Source: Phlebotomus papatasi (lineage: Eukaryota > Arthropoda > Insecta > Diptera > Psychodidae). Taken from it: a stretch of 64,000 nt of DNA. The stretch's first letter is position 1. The number at the start of each line of letters is the position of its first letter. Both the position numbers and the translations under genes were made by a program. This document shows, one piece after another, positions 33,270 through 45,279 of the stretch. A model generated the notes under the pieces. It was not told the DNA's origin. It ran no database searches and saw only the letters and a list, made by a program, of their open reading frames with translations. The stretch covers positions 48,918,627-48,982,626 of the forward strand of contig NC_077223.1 in the NCBI RefSeq assembly GCF_024763615.1, given 5' to 3'.

Positions 33270-33505
33270 CCAAAATCCCGAAATCCAAAATCCCGAATGT
33301 TCAAAATCCTGAAAGGGATGAAATTATATGGAAGATAATGTAGAATAATTCCCCAAGACACGGAAAATTTCTCATTGCCTCCAGCAAGCGCGGGTGCAAT
33401 CGTGGGAGTAGCTTTGACACTTTTAAGAATTTGTGATTTTGGCTTTCGGGGTTTTGGCTTTCGGGATTTTGGCTTTCAGGATTTTGGCTTTCAGGATTTT
33501 GACCG
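33270..33505. repeat. GATTTTGGCTTTCGG minisatellite with inverted partner
   Basis: Five near-copies of a 15-16 bp unit (GATTTTGGCTTTCGG/AGG) lie at about 33434-33505. The inverse word (CCAAAATCCCGAAAT) occurs as several copies at about 33268-33312. The two arrays face each other across 120 bp and could form a stem. Confidence 0.7.
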
Positions 33506-35950
33506 GAATCCCTTTTATCAATTACACAACAAGACTCCTAAATTGATGATACATTGTAAGGAATAATTTGATATATTAAACTCTTAGAAATTATTTCCTG
33601 TACATTAAAGCATTTATTTTTCTCATGCCTTAGAGTAGTTCTAATGAATCCACACGAAATTTTCCTGCACGGAAAATGAACTTCTCCAAGATGCAAGGAA
33701 TTTATGGGTTTAAAAGCAGGGCAAATGCAACACTGTGAATATTTGGCGTAGTTTTTTTTTTAAGAGGCAAAAAGGGGGTTACAATTGCAAGCATCAGTGT
33801 AATCCTGTCGAGTGATAAAAACCATCCAATCCACCCGCCCCAAGTTTTCTATGGGAGTAAGGAAAAAGGCAAACCATCCTTTCGCCGCCCCTGATTATCT
33901 GGTACATTGCCAAGTTTTCCCAGGAGCGCGAGTTATTGCACTCCCCGAGAGTGACAAAAGCCTGGGGAGGGATTGCAATGGCTTGGGAGAGAGATAGAAT
34001 TCATTTCTGTGTCGCAATGCACCATTCAAAATGATATTTATACCCTGTGCCATGCCCCCTGTTCTTCTTTCACTCTCCTTCTATGTGTTTTTTTTTAAGG
34101 GAAGGGGGACACCCGACTTTTTAAAGTCACTGTTTCCTAGGGTGCCCCATCTTGAAGAGTTGAGCAGATGGGTGGGAATATTCCCACCCAGGAAGAATTC
34201 TCAAATGCAACATTCTCAGGCGTATCATTCGCCAAGAGAAATGCCTTTGTTGAAGCTGTGACTGGATGCTCGCAAAAATTAAATTACTCTTGATATCACT
34301 ACTGTGACAGAATTGATGGTGCTTTTCTATTCACCTACGTAAAATTATATTAATTGTCCCACTGATGTTCATTAACCTTTATTTTCGGTCAAAGTTCACT
34401 TTTGGTTATTTTTATTTTTGGGATTGACTATAGTTCCATGGACAGAATTTCAACTGGTTTTAAAAACCTCAAAAATTGAGTTCTTTTCTGATATCTTCAT
34501 TATACATAACCCAGATGACATGAGTTTGTTTCACACACTTATTAAACCGATAAAAATACAATTTTTGGTTTTTCTTAAAGTAGAATATTTATATTATGTT
34601 ACTGCGGTGATTAATTATTATGGAAATAAAAATATAAATTATATTTTAAGTGGATTTATCGGAGTTAAATCGGTCGCGGCATCCGAGTTTTGCAATTGTC
34701 GGAGTTACATGGCTTTACTATATTGTTCTGTTCAAATTACATTTCTCAAAAATCATATATTTCTTCTCAAATGTTTAGTGCCATTACCGATGTTAATTTA
34801 ATTCATATTTGATTATAAGTATATTATAAATTAAAAAATCGAAAACTCAACAATTTTAATTAATATGCAAAATATGTTGCAAAATAATGAACATATTTTT
34901 TTCATTTTTTAACTCTTTTGCAAACCAAGTTGATCATTTAAAAATATTATATTACACATTTCGGAAATCAAGTTAATGCTTATTGCACACATATTATTAC
35001 AATGCTCTTTACAAACTATTCAGTTACATAGTTTTCCCAGAAATATCCTGCCACACAAATTTCCTGTGACTCTCCGACCATTTTCATTTTGGTGTGGCTT
35101 GCAGAGAAAAATCCATATCTTGGCAGCTCCTTCTTCCCGGAGACTGATTTTCTTGGCACACTCAACATCAGACAATTCTCCGGCAGGAAGTAGTGTTTAC
35201 AAATTTTCCAAAACCACATGTGCACATTCTCTCTCTCTCACTCACTTAAACTCTTTGAAAGGAGGAAAATCAATAATTTCGCCTCTCGACACTGGTTGAT
35301 GCCGCGCAACAAGGCGATTTCTGTGACTCATACTTAAACTTGATGATTTCTATAAAAAAAAAACCTGTTCGAATAGTGATTTGAATGATTGACTTCTTAA
35401 CCATATAAATATATAGTATTATTTGATAAGAATCAATTTGTTTTATTGTTATTTTTGATAATTCATAATTTTATGTTTAACTTACATTTTGGATGTAAAA
35501 TATCGACCAGGATCGCTAGGACAGTTTTATAACACAGATCTGTCCAAATTTAAATCTATCTTAAAGGGAAAGATTTTGACACCGATGTAGAATTTGGTTG
35601 AGGTTTTTTGTTCTTTTTTTCTAAGCAGTCCCTTCCTAGCGTAATGACAAAAATATGGAGCATACAACTACATAAATATTTATTATCAGTTGAGATCAAT
35701 GCAACTGGTTCGGATATTTCAAAAGCTTTGAAAAACAAATTAAATTTGATCAAATCGATTGAGAAATAGGTCCCCATTAGGAAATTTCAAATGTGACATT
35801 GAAGAACTCAAAATTTAACTTACAAAAGAGCAATTGGAACTTTTTATAGGATTTGTTCTACAAAATCTATGTATAAGAACCTACCCTGAAAATTTCAAGT
35901 TAAGCGGATAAAAAATTCTTCACTTCTACTGATACACAAGGTGCACCTAA
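33506..35950. other. Intron sequence without recognised gene
   Basis: The stretches 33600-34300 and 34970-35330 are relatively GC-rich, repeat-free and candidate regulatory DNA. A 127-codon frame at 34418-34801 is AT-driven and without features. Confidence 0.4.
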
Positions 35951-37085
35951 AACAGGGGTGGCAAAGCCTCCCAGGTTTAGCGAAGTTCTCGAACTCGTGA
36001 CTTAAATGCTATACCTCAAAAATCAAGGGGTAACTCTTTCCCATTTTTTCTGACAAGGGTTTCTGGTTTCTCGGGTTTCGCGATGCAATTTTTGGGTTTC
36101 TCGGGTTTCGCGAAGCGTTTCTCGGACAATTGACGAGGGCTGCTCAATATGAGTTACCCCTTGTCAAAAATACTTTCGCATCATTAACTGTTTACCGGTT
36201 ATCAACCTATTTAAACCGATTCACAAATTTCTCAAAAGATCCACCAATATAGCTTTAAGAGTAATAGAATTCATTTTCGGACAAAAATTACTTATCGGTT
36301 TATAACCGGTTCATTACCGGTTCACAGCCGATTTAAACCGATATATAAATCACTCAAAACATTGCCCAAAATACCTTTGAAGTAATATAGGGGAAAGTGC
36401 CCATGCTTTGCGCCGTCTCAAGCTTTATAATGACTAAATTTTTTCTAAGTTTCTGAATAAATGTGACTCCGCAATATTTTAAAATCAGGACAATTTCCTC
36501 TAGTTTTTGAAATATGGGTGCGATTAGTCATATTTATTGAAAAATATAGGAAAAATTTAGTCACTAAAGCCTTGGACTGCGTAGAGCATGGGCACTTTCT
36601 CCTAATTGAATTTCAGATAAAAATTAGTTATCACTTATGAACTGGTTCATTACCGATTCAAAAACGATTAGAATCGGTTTAGTGTTATCAAAAATTCCAA
36701 GACCTTTCCAACGCTTTCTAGACACTATTTAAGCTTTGATCTTGAAAATCTGTTATTTTGAATAATTCACCGGTATTTTCGTACAAAGATTTAAATGTCC
36801 ACCTGGATAATATATAAAACATATCCAAAAGTGAAAAGAAACACACGACGTGTTTCGAGGTATCCCAGAAATACATGGTTTTGTTGAGGAAGGGGACGGG
36901 AGAAAACGAGGAACCTCTTAACGATCCTTGGGTTGACTTATGTGTGAGTCCTCCGAAAATCCGAAGTCTCTATCTCTAACCGTTCAGCCTTTAGAGATGG
37001 CGACAGTCAGACAGACAGACGGACAAACAGCGTGACGACAGTGACGACAAAAACTCGAAACTTTATTTCAAAAATTCTATCCTTA
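35951..37085. repeat. Dispersed repeat family R, copy B
   Basis: It begins AACAGGGGTGGCAAAGCC and CTCGAACTCGTGACTTAAAT, has the TTACCGGTTATCAACC and ATAACCGGTTCATTACCGG blocks, and ends GACGGACAAACAGCGTGACG. A TA-GGGGA MITE (36390-36602) is inserted in it. It also carries a local run of GGGTTTCTCGGGTTTCGCGA near 36070-36120 not seen in the other copies. Confidence 0.75.
36390..36602. mobile_element. TA-GGGGA-type MITE, GCCCATGCTTT word
   Basis: 213 bp, TA on both sides. It starts GGGGAAAGTGCCCATGCTTT and ends AGCATGGGCACTTTCTCC. Its sister copy at 58458-58673 sits in copy D of the same host repeat, at a different site. Confidence 0.85.
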
Positions 37086-37444
37086 GTACGGTAATACGTA
37101 AGTTGGAATATGCGGGTTATACATTACACATTACACTCCTTTTTTTTTAAATTCCAAGTACAAATTTAAATTACAATGTCAAAAATAAGTGTCTTCTACA
37201 ATTTATATTTCTAAGGATGCTGTAATAGACCATTTATGTTTCTAACCTTGTGGATCTCTCCAGATATCGATTATGAAAATTTACATGGCAAAAAGTGTAT
37301 TTTTAAAAAATTAAAAAAAAATCATGGGTATTGGGTGTTATAAATAAATCTGGATGACTTAAATTTTATTTAAATTGATCAATGGAGATATATTCTGAAA
37401 GGCTATTGAGCTAATCTTTTGTTTATAACTCACTAACCGAAATA

Positions 37445-37678
37445 CAGTAGACTCTCACTCAATCGGCTCTTTTTCAATCGGGCGTCAAATTTTTTTGACA
37501 ATTTTCACGTTTAATTATGAAGCTAATTCGATCAAATTCGCTGTAGTTCTTCCTATTTTATCGTGATTCTTTATAATTGAGCGCTTTTTGTGGAATTTAC
37601 AAAGGTTTTGACGCCCAAATCTATCGATAAACCGGATGACATTTTGCTTGAAATGCCCATTTGAGAGAGAGTCTACTG
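37445..37678. mobile_element. pogo/Tigger-like MITE
   Basis: 234 bp. It starts CAGTAGACTCTCACTCAATC and ends TTGAGAGAGAGTCTACTG, with TA on both sides. CAGTAG...CTC tips with TA duplication resemble the pogo/Tigger branch of Tc1/mariner. Family placement is by motif only. Confidence 0.7.
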
Positions 37679-37680
37679 TA

Positions 37681-39516
37681 TTTCGAATACATGCTGATAT
37701 TGCCTAATATAAATTAGATTAGATAGAGTAGAAATTTGAGAGAATTTTTGAATAAAATTAAGTAAGAGATTTTGCATGCCTTTCCCTTTCTTGCTAAATG
37801 ATAGATATCAGAAAGTGAGAGATATTATATCGAGTTGGTTGCTAGAAAAATACCCTCTCATAAATCAGCCAACGATTTTCATAATTCCGCCCACTTTTTG
37901 TAGTTTGGATAAGAAATCACACAATAAAAGAAACTATCATAAACGATCATAAAACAATAATCACCATAATATGCACATTATGTGCAAATGTGGCTTTGGA
38001 CTTAAACATTACCCTTTATAAAATTTATATTAAAAAAAATAGCAGAAGTCGGTCGGGTCATTTATGTATTGAAATTCACTGTAGAAAATTGAAAATTCCA
38101 CTTCAAGCGAGAAAAAATTAAATATTCTGGAATAATCTCTCAGTGTACTTCATTAAATGTTTATGCTCCCTACGGGAGGTGCGACTCTATGGGGATGAGT
38201 ATGGCGCGAAGGAGAAAATCCACGAATTCAACATTTTGGCGGTGGGATTTACAGCAATTTCTCTTTTGTTGGCGAACTAGGGTAGAAATATACGCATTTG
38301 CACAAAACCGGATGGAGTATTTATTCCATGGCACTTTTTATAGGGATGCTGCCCTCCATTCAACTTCTGGCCACGCTGGTGGCACACAAAATGCGGAGAA
38401 TTCGGTGTGTGGCGTCTGGTCTGAAAGTTAGAGATTATACGCTATGCCACATTTTTCATCATTAATGTATTATTCTCGCATTGGTTCATACACGATTCTC
38501 ACACCGTGTGTGCTGTATGAGCTTTAAAGTGAGGGACCTAAAAGCTTGAGCTATAGAACCCCTTTTGCGAATGAAATTAAATCTACAATCCCATAGAAGC
38601 ATAAATGCCAGGATATGTATACTCGGTGGATATAAATTAAATTTAGAATTATCATACCAGACATTCTACCTTCTCTATTTTCCACCTTAATGTTACCCCG
38701 CTGAAAAAATTATGCCGTGAAAATTATACTGAAGAAAAATAATTCTTTAAATTCGCCTCTTCAGTTGATTATAATCAGCCACTTTTGCTTTGTAAGAATA
38801 TAAATATAGAGATATTTTTTTTTAATAAAATACAACTCTTTTGGGATCACGAAACAAATATTTAATCCTACAAGATCAAAATAATTCTCATTGAGAAACC
38901 CCTTGTGTGTGAAAGTGCGAAATAATAGAGAGTCATATAGAGGATGAATGCGCGAGATTTCCACTTTAGATTTCAATCAGGGCGTTTGCATTGTTTTGCA
39001 CCATGACATGCACTAATTAAACGTGAAAAGATTTTCATTACGACAGCACAATGAGTACCTTTCCGTGTCAATATGAAGGTGATTTAAGCTTGGGAATTTT
39101 CAGGGGCATAGCCTGACTTTTTCTTCGCTGAACCATATGAGTGGAAATTTGGCACACATCACAGGCCAAGGATGATGATGTGACTTAGAACAATGTGAGC
39201 ACCCTCCATCATTGGCCCAGGGGAAATAGTGAAAAGAAACTTTCTACCATAAATAATGTTCATTACATGCCGCTATAACATGTGTTCAGGAGACGGGGTT
39301 ACAAAAAACCATGAGCTCCAGGAGCTGCCGTCTCATTTGGAGTTTTTGCAACAAAAAAAAGCTCCAATTTCTGCACACTGAGCAGATTTTATTCATGCTT
39401 TTCATTTTACAAAATTCCACATATATACCTTCCTTGAAAATTACGTCATTTAAACCCATCTGTACAATTTTGAAGCTACTCTCTGTGACTTTCAATCATT
39501 AGACTCATGCTGCATG
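37681..39516. other. Intron sequence without recognised gene
   Basis: There are no element ends. Patches at 38140-38600 and 38880-39500 are less AT-rich and could be single-copy regulatory DNA. Confidence 0.4.
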
Positions 39517-39886
39517 CACTGAGAGAAAAATGGGGGTGTGATTAACATTTTTATCTCACAACTTTAACACTTTTATGGCCTCTACACACTATAGAAATTT
39601 ATGTCCATATTGAAGAGTTCTTCCTACACAAACGCAGGGAATTTGCTTCAATATGGACATAAATTTCTCTAGTGTGTAGACGACATTAAGGTGTAAAAAT
39701 ATATCAACATTTTTAAGGTTAATTTTACATCTTTTTAAGGATAAAATTAATATGAAAAAGGGTAAGTTTAACCCCTAATACACCTGAAAAGCATAATATT
39801 TACACCGATTTCGGATCAATACTACAGGGTAAAATTAACATTTCTGGAATGTTATTTTAACTTTTTCGGATTTCTCTCACTCAGTG
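39517..39886. mobile_element. CACTGAGA-family MITE interrupted by a PIF-like MITE
   Basis: The left part starts CACTGAGAGAAAAATGGGG and the right part ends TTCTCTCACTCAGTG. The interior matches 13178-13439. A 110 bp TGGCCTCT element (39576-39685) interrupts it with TTA duplications. Confidence 0.85.
39576..39685. mobile_element. PIF/Harbinger-like MITE, TTA target site
   Basis: Starts TGGCCTCTACACACTATAG and ends CTAGTGTGTAGACGACA, with TTA at 39573-39575 and 39686-39688. Same family as 33135-33239. Confidence 0.85.
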
Positions 39887-40129
39887 TGGGACTTTGAATA
39901 TTGTACACACAGCTATAGACGAGGAAAATGAGTATCCGTTTTTTGTTCATTACTGAACGCACTTTTTCTGTCGTCAGAAAATATGTGAAAGGGGTAATTC
40001 GTATAATTTACCATTATACTACATATAGACTATAGAGCTTACTACTTAACGATGCTAATTGGATTTAAAATTTTTCATTCAAAAATTTGGATTAAAAATT
40101 TTCCTTCGCTGTCATTATTATGTTTATTT

Positions 40130-40980
40130 ATTAAACAACAACTACACTTAATTGTTTAATTTAAAGTTGTTGAATTTCAAGATGGTGAATTTCGAATTGT
40201 TAAATTTAAAAATTGTTGAATTTTTATGTGTAAACTCAAAAATTGTTGAATTCTGTTGATTGTTGAATTTTCTTTTCATTTCGAAGATTTTGAATTTTTT
40301 TTGCTTTTTTAGACATTTTTATTGGTTTTTCCTGTACTCGGAATCCCCCCTAATGCGAAATGATTACATATGATGCTCGTATCTTCACGATATACTTATT
40401 ATGCATATAAATATTTGATGTTCTATATGACTTTTGCCCAATGAAAAGCATCTCGACTGAAGTATAAGTCTTAATTGGAAATTCAACAATTTTTACACAA
40501 CTTTTTTCAAAAACAAAATTCAACAACTTTGGTTGAAAGGCTTCACACTATAAGTGTTAAAAATTATGATCAAACAAATTTGTGTATTTTTTCACAATAT
40601 AATAATGTGAAAAACTGTAATCATACTATAATAGTGGTAATTTTTAGAATTTGTCAAACAGTTTTAATTCACGAAACATTTTTGAAAAATTTTTATGATT
40701 TAACAGTAAGAAATTTTAGACAGATCGCAATTAAATAATTAATTTATCCGATTTCATACTATTATAGTGTTAAAATTTTACACATTTTCAAATTAAACAA
40801 CATTGTTGAAAAATTTATATAATAGATATAATAGAACTATAATAGTGGTAATTTTCAATCACGTGACAATAAATTACCAAAATGTTGTGTATTTTTTAAA
40901 CATTTTTAAATTAAACCACCTAAATTTTCGATTTTGCATTATTATAGTAGTAAAATTTTACACATTTTTTTTTACTGTGT
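40130..40980. repeat. Word-rich region (GTTGAATTT, ACTATAATAGTGGTAATTTT)
   Basis: GTTGAATTT-like words recur about eight times at 40140-40310. ACTATAATAGTGGTAATTTT and its near-inverse ACTATTATAGTGTTAAAATT recur at 40620-40965. The region closes with TTTTTACTGTGTA. It is likely an inverted-repeat element whose left end is not identified. Confidence 0.45.
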
Positions 40981-41799
40981 ACGGCTGGCCTAAAATCGTT
41001 TGCAAAGTCTACCCGCATATCCTGAAAAGCTCAGGTCTTTTTTTTTGGCCGCATTACTTCATTTTGAAGTTCAGATATGGAAAAAAATAAGACAAAATAT
41101 AAAAGTCTGCATTTGGCAATCCTTTGGTCCCACTAGCTCTACAAATGGAGCAAACTAAACTTTGTATTTATTACTTTATCCACAAATAATAATACATCTT
41201 TTATCAAAAATCAATAACGTAAATAATTGAGTTAATTAAGAGACTATTGCGCATTGGGGAAAAGTTTTTTGAGTAACAAGTTGACACAAGTTTTAAAACA
41301 ACTCTTCGAGGACCTAGGCTTTGGTATTACATGGAAACATACATTCTGAGGATTTGTATTAAAATTTACAAAATAATATACAAGCTCACACATTTTACAC
41401 ATTTAAAAAATACACATTTTGGTAAAATTTGAAACAGAAACTAGTGATAAGAAGTTCAGTTTGTTGTGAGATTCTTAACTTAAGGCAACTCGGAATACAT
41501 GCGAATTCGATTTAAATCTGAAATTGAGGCACGTGATGCAGCAATTGCGAGTCAAATACGTAAAATAAGTGAGTTTAGCATTAAAAAAAATAGGATTGAG
41601 GTGAACTGACAGAAAGATCACATCTGGGTGACACGTTGACAAGATCTTGATCTTATCTATCATTCCAGGATTGAGATGATTGAGCATTTTTGAACTTGTT
41701 TTTTCTTGCCTAAAGCTTCTTGAAACGAACTTAAACGTTAAGTTTCTCTTGTCCAAATTTGTGCCATAGGACTCAACTAATAATTGTTCTGGAACTCAG

Positions 41800-42058
41800 G
41801 GGCAGGACATTTCCTATGTTTTCCATATGTTTCTAGCGAGCCGAAAAAACTTTTGAGTTTGATAGCTGTTTTCTGTCATTGTAGAATGAATTAGTAAAAA
41901 AATTTAATAAAAAATAAAAGCCAATTTAATAACGAAGAGCCAACTGAAAACCCCAAATTGGTAGCCTACGTAGTTTTGGAGATATCTCGTGAAATGTGTA
42001 CGAAAACAGGGAAAAATTTACACTAAACTGGTCGCATTCTTCAGAGCTAATGTCACCC
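41800..42058. repeat. 260 bp repeat, inverted copy at 48168-48432
   Basis: The shared blocks are GGACATTTCCTATGTTTTCC, CCCCAAATTGG, TACGTAGTTTTGGAGATATC and GAAATGTGTACGAAAACAGG. Similarity between the copies is high but imperfect. Confidence 0.75.
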
Positions 42059-42351
42059 CCCTGCTAAAACTAAAAGATGAATAGTATTTTTAATATTTTT
42101 GACCGTAAGAGGTTTTCTCTTTTTATTCTTATTTTATTTAATATTGGTGACTATACAAGTGTTGATTTGTTTTTTTTTCTCAGAATAGTAGAAAAATACA
42201 TTTTTTTTGACAATTTCTTGAATTAGCTAACAAATTATATTCTTCCGATATTTATAACTAAAGTTATTCGGATTTTAAAGTTTCACTAAAAATAATTGAA
42301 TAAAAAAGAGGTGATAAATGTACCCGGCTTTGCAAAGTGCTCGAAATCGTG

Positions 42352-42522
42352 CACTGGTAAAAATAAAAGGATCAAATAAATCTAAATTTTATCCTTTTGC
42401 AAAGGATGGATCAAATTAACATATTCTATTATGCTAAATGTGCATTCAAAGTTCGAAATTTGATCCATACTTTGCAAAAGGATCAAATTTGGATCAATTT
42501 GATCCTTTTATTTTTACCAGTG
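42352..42522. mobile_element. MITE with CACTGGTAAAAATAAAAGG ends, GGATC word
   Basis: 171 bp. The outer 19 bp are identical to 6051-6387. Internal words read GGATCAAAT / GATCC about seven times, where the other copy has GGGTC / GACCC, and no GGGTC was seen in it. Confidence 0.85.
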
Positions 42523-42543
42523 TAGCTTAGATGATATAGCTTA

Positions 42544-43010
42544 AGATTTAAGAAGATTTAAGATTTGTCTATGGGTCGATTATATTCCTTGCGGAACCGC
42601 TGCACCCAGGCCACTTATTTGGGCCCATTATGCACTCCCCATTCTCCTGTTCTATCTTAACCCCCAAGGCGAGTAAACCTGCTCCATATAACAGTGCTCT
42701 GTGTGCGTTCTGATACACACAGTACCGCTTTATATCACGGTAAACCAACCTTGGTTTGTGGATCTGGGCAGTGAATGAGTATTTGTATTCGACTGAACTC
42801 TGCATGTCGAAACTTATTTCCTATACCAACCTCTCTTTTTAGGCGGTTCATTGTAAATGTATTGGCATTACTTTTCCATTCATTCACTGGACGAATTCGA
42901 GACTATTACAGCAGCTGAAAAATCTGCAGCTGCCTAGTCTCGAACCCAAGACCACACAGTCATAGAGCCACTGCTCTATCTACTGATCCACTGAGGCCCC
43001 ATGATATAGC
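42544..43010 (-). mobile_element. tRNA-derived SINE, second family, with target-site duplication
   Basis: It runs on the minus strand. The tRNA-like head is at 43010-42930, with an A box inverse at 42976-42991 (CTATCTACTGATCCAC) and a B box GGGTTCGAGAC (inverse at 42937-42947). A long body follows, then a tail of AAATCTT-type repeats at 42544-42565. It is flanked by a perfect 13 bp duplication ATGATATAGCTTA (42531-42543, 43011-43023). It is longer than and unrelated in body to the 9938-10205 SINE. Confidence 0.85.
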
Positions 43011-43640
43011 TTAGTCTTTAGATCGTTCACAACCGATTTGTTGAACCAATTAAATCACTCAAAAGATCCCCTAAAATAGCTTAAGAGTAATACAATCGGT
43101 TTTCGTGTATAAATTCCTTGTCGGTTATGAATTGATTCATTACCGGTTCAAAATCGATTGAAATCGGTTATCAGGAACTTATTAGGAATGCCGAGACTTT
43201 TCCAACGAGCATAAAAATGATACAATTCGGATGAGAAATATACTTTCTAGATCTAGACACTCTTTAACCTTTAATCTTGAAAATCTGTTATTACGAATGA
43301 TTCAATGGCATTTTCGTTTAAGGACGAAATGGCCGGCTGGACAACCTCTAAAAAAATATCCAAAAATGGAGAAAAATCGCATGATGCGTTTTCGAGCAAA
43401 CCCAAAAAACATGGTTTTAGAAGGGATTGGAAAGAGGGAAAATGAGGAGCATGTTAACGATCCTTGGGTCAACTTATGGGGGGGTTACCCGTAAATTCCA
43501 AGTTTATCTCTAACCGTTTGGTCCCTAGAGCTGGCAACATTTGGACAGGTAGACGGACAAACAGCATGACGCCAAAAAACTGAAAACTTCAAATTTCCAA
43601 AATTCTACCAAAATCCGACCCCTTGGGCGGTGAAGTCGAA

Positions 43641-44756
43641 AGAGATAACAAAACTCAAAATTGAAAGATTACAATATAATGCTCTCTCTTTGGAGTTCGA
43701 GCAATAAAAAACGGTGTTCCTGAAAAATCAAAAGAGATGTATATATAAGAAAAGTCGTTTTTTACTTAACGTGTGAACACCTTGAAGCAGTTTTATCTGC
43801 AAGCTATTTTTTATGAATTCCAGAAACAATTTTGTATGTATGTGGAAACCACTAAATATTTCAGAGCTTAAACCACAACTATGTTGATCGTGGAATCGTC
43901 AGTTGTACTTTAAAAACCAAAGGGAACTACAGAGAAAACACATGTTGGACATCAACAATTTTTCCTTAGTTCCCACATGAAAAGGATATTTTCGGTAGCA
44001 GTGATTTGAGAAGAAAGTAAGCTAAAAAAAAAAGTTGAGAATTTTCAGTGGGTGAAACTTTCTAAATGGGGAAATCTTGGAGAGAAGATACGGGAGAAAG
44101 GTCTTCTGATTACGTTTCACTGTCTCACATATTCTCTCCACAAATTGCATTTCGCATTGAATTTCCCAAGCCGTCCAGGGAGGACTCGAAACAACCCTCA
44201 TACTTCCTGGCAAAAAAGTTGGATATTGCTGATGTTGTGCTTTCACTGATGGTGCGCTATTGTTTTTGTACGAGAGCTGTATTTTGTCGTGTTGGCGTAA
44301 TTCGTGTTTTCACCCCTCTGCTTGCATTTTCATCCCTCATACTGCAAAGGGTGATTTTCAGTTCCACATCGGCACAAAACGACACCACAGAATTCTCGCT
44401 CCCTTTGCAATACTATGAGCAGACAAACACTTTTCCTGTTGATTTTCGTTCCAAATGAGGGGTTGGTGAGACATACACTCAAAGAGACACGCCAGTCTCA
44501 ATGCGAAGACAAAGGAGCTCAATTTGCAATTGCAGTGTCTTTCGAGACAAACTCTATATCCTCCTCTTTCATGTAATTCACTTTTCATTCTTTACCACAA
44601 ATTTATCCTTTATCCTTCACCCACAATTTGATATATTTCATGCCGTAGAATACAAATTATCTAATTTATTTAAGTTAATCTTTATCTATTAAAACTGATT
44701 ATAAAAAAACAAAACTTTATCTCCATTTTTTTTAGAAAAAAAAATGCAAGACCTTA
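43641..44756. other. Intron sequence without recognised gene
   Basis: Overlapping open frames at 44022-44588 include one of 130 codons but show no protein features. The stretch is repeat-free and less AT-rich than its surroundings. Confidence 0.4.
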
Positions 44757-45279
44757 GGGGAGATTGGGGCACATGTAAACATTTTCGATAGATGCGAATT
44801 TGAGGTGATTTTCCAAGCACACGGTGATTTTTTGGAAAATATTTGTTAGCTTTTGTTTTACCCTTAGGTATAGGCAATTCATCGAGGGTAATGCGGATGC
44901 TGGAAAACAATTGAGTTTTCCATAAAAATAAAATATGTGTCACTGTGCATTTTTTTCTTTTCACAAAATACCTGGGGTAGATGTAAACACTTTCTGGGGA
45001 GGAGGTAAACACCCTTTTTTCCACCCTTCAAATTAACTTTGCACCACTTTCAATTATTTTAATTACTTAAGAGATATAAGGACTGTATATTTTTCAAAAA
45101 ATCACTACACTTTTTACAAAGAATAATTCAAATAGCAAAAAAAAGACTAAAAGCATGCAAATCAAAGATATTTTTCAATGGATTTTCCTCATATTTTGAC
45201 TTCATGTGACTTCTTATTGAACACAGCGCCACCAATTGTTTCGTAGTCAATGAATTAGACATTTCGCATGAAGATCAAG

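Larger units (their letters stand above)
42304..43640. repeat. Dispersed repeat family R, copy C
   Basis: It contains GCTTTGCAAAGTGCTCGAAA at the start, AATTGATTCATTACCGGTTC in the middle and GACGGACAAACAGCATGACG at the end. It is interrupted by a CACTGGTAAAA MITE (42352-42522) and a SINE (42544-43010). Confidence 0.75.

Noticed and set aside
34418..34801. Open frame of 127 codons in the intron
   Set aside because: AT-driven composition, no domain and no splice signals that would include it.
42569..42805. Open frame of 78 codons on the minus strand
   Set aside because: Falls inside the body of the second SINE.
44066..44458. Open frame of 130 codons in the intron
   Set aside because: Overlaps other frames of similar length on both strands and shows no protein-family features.
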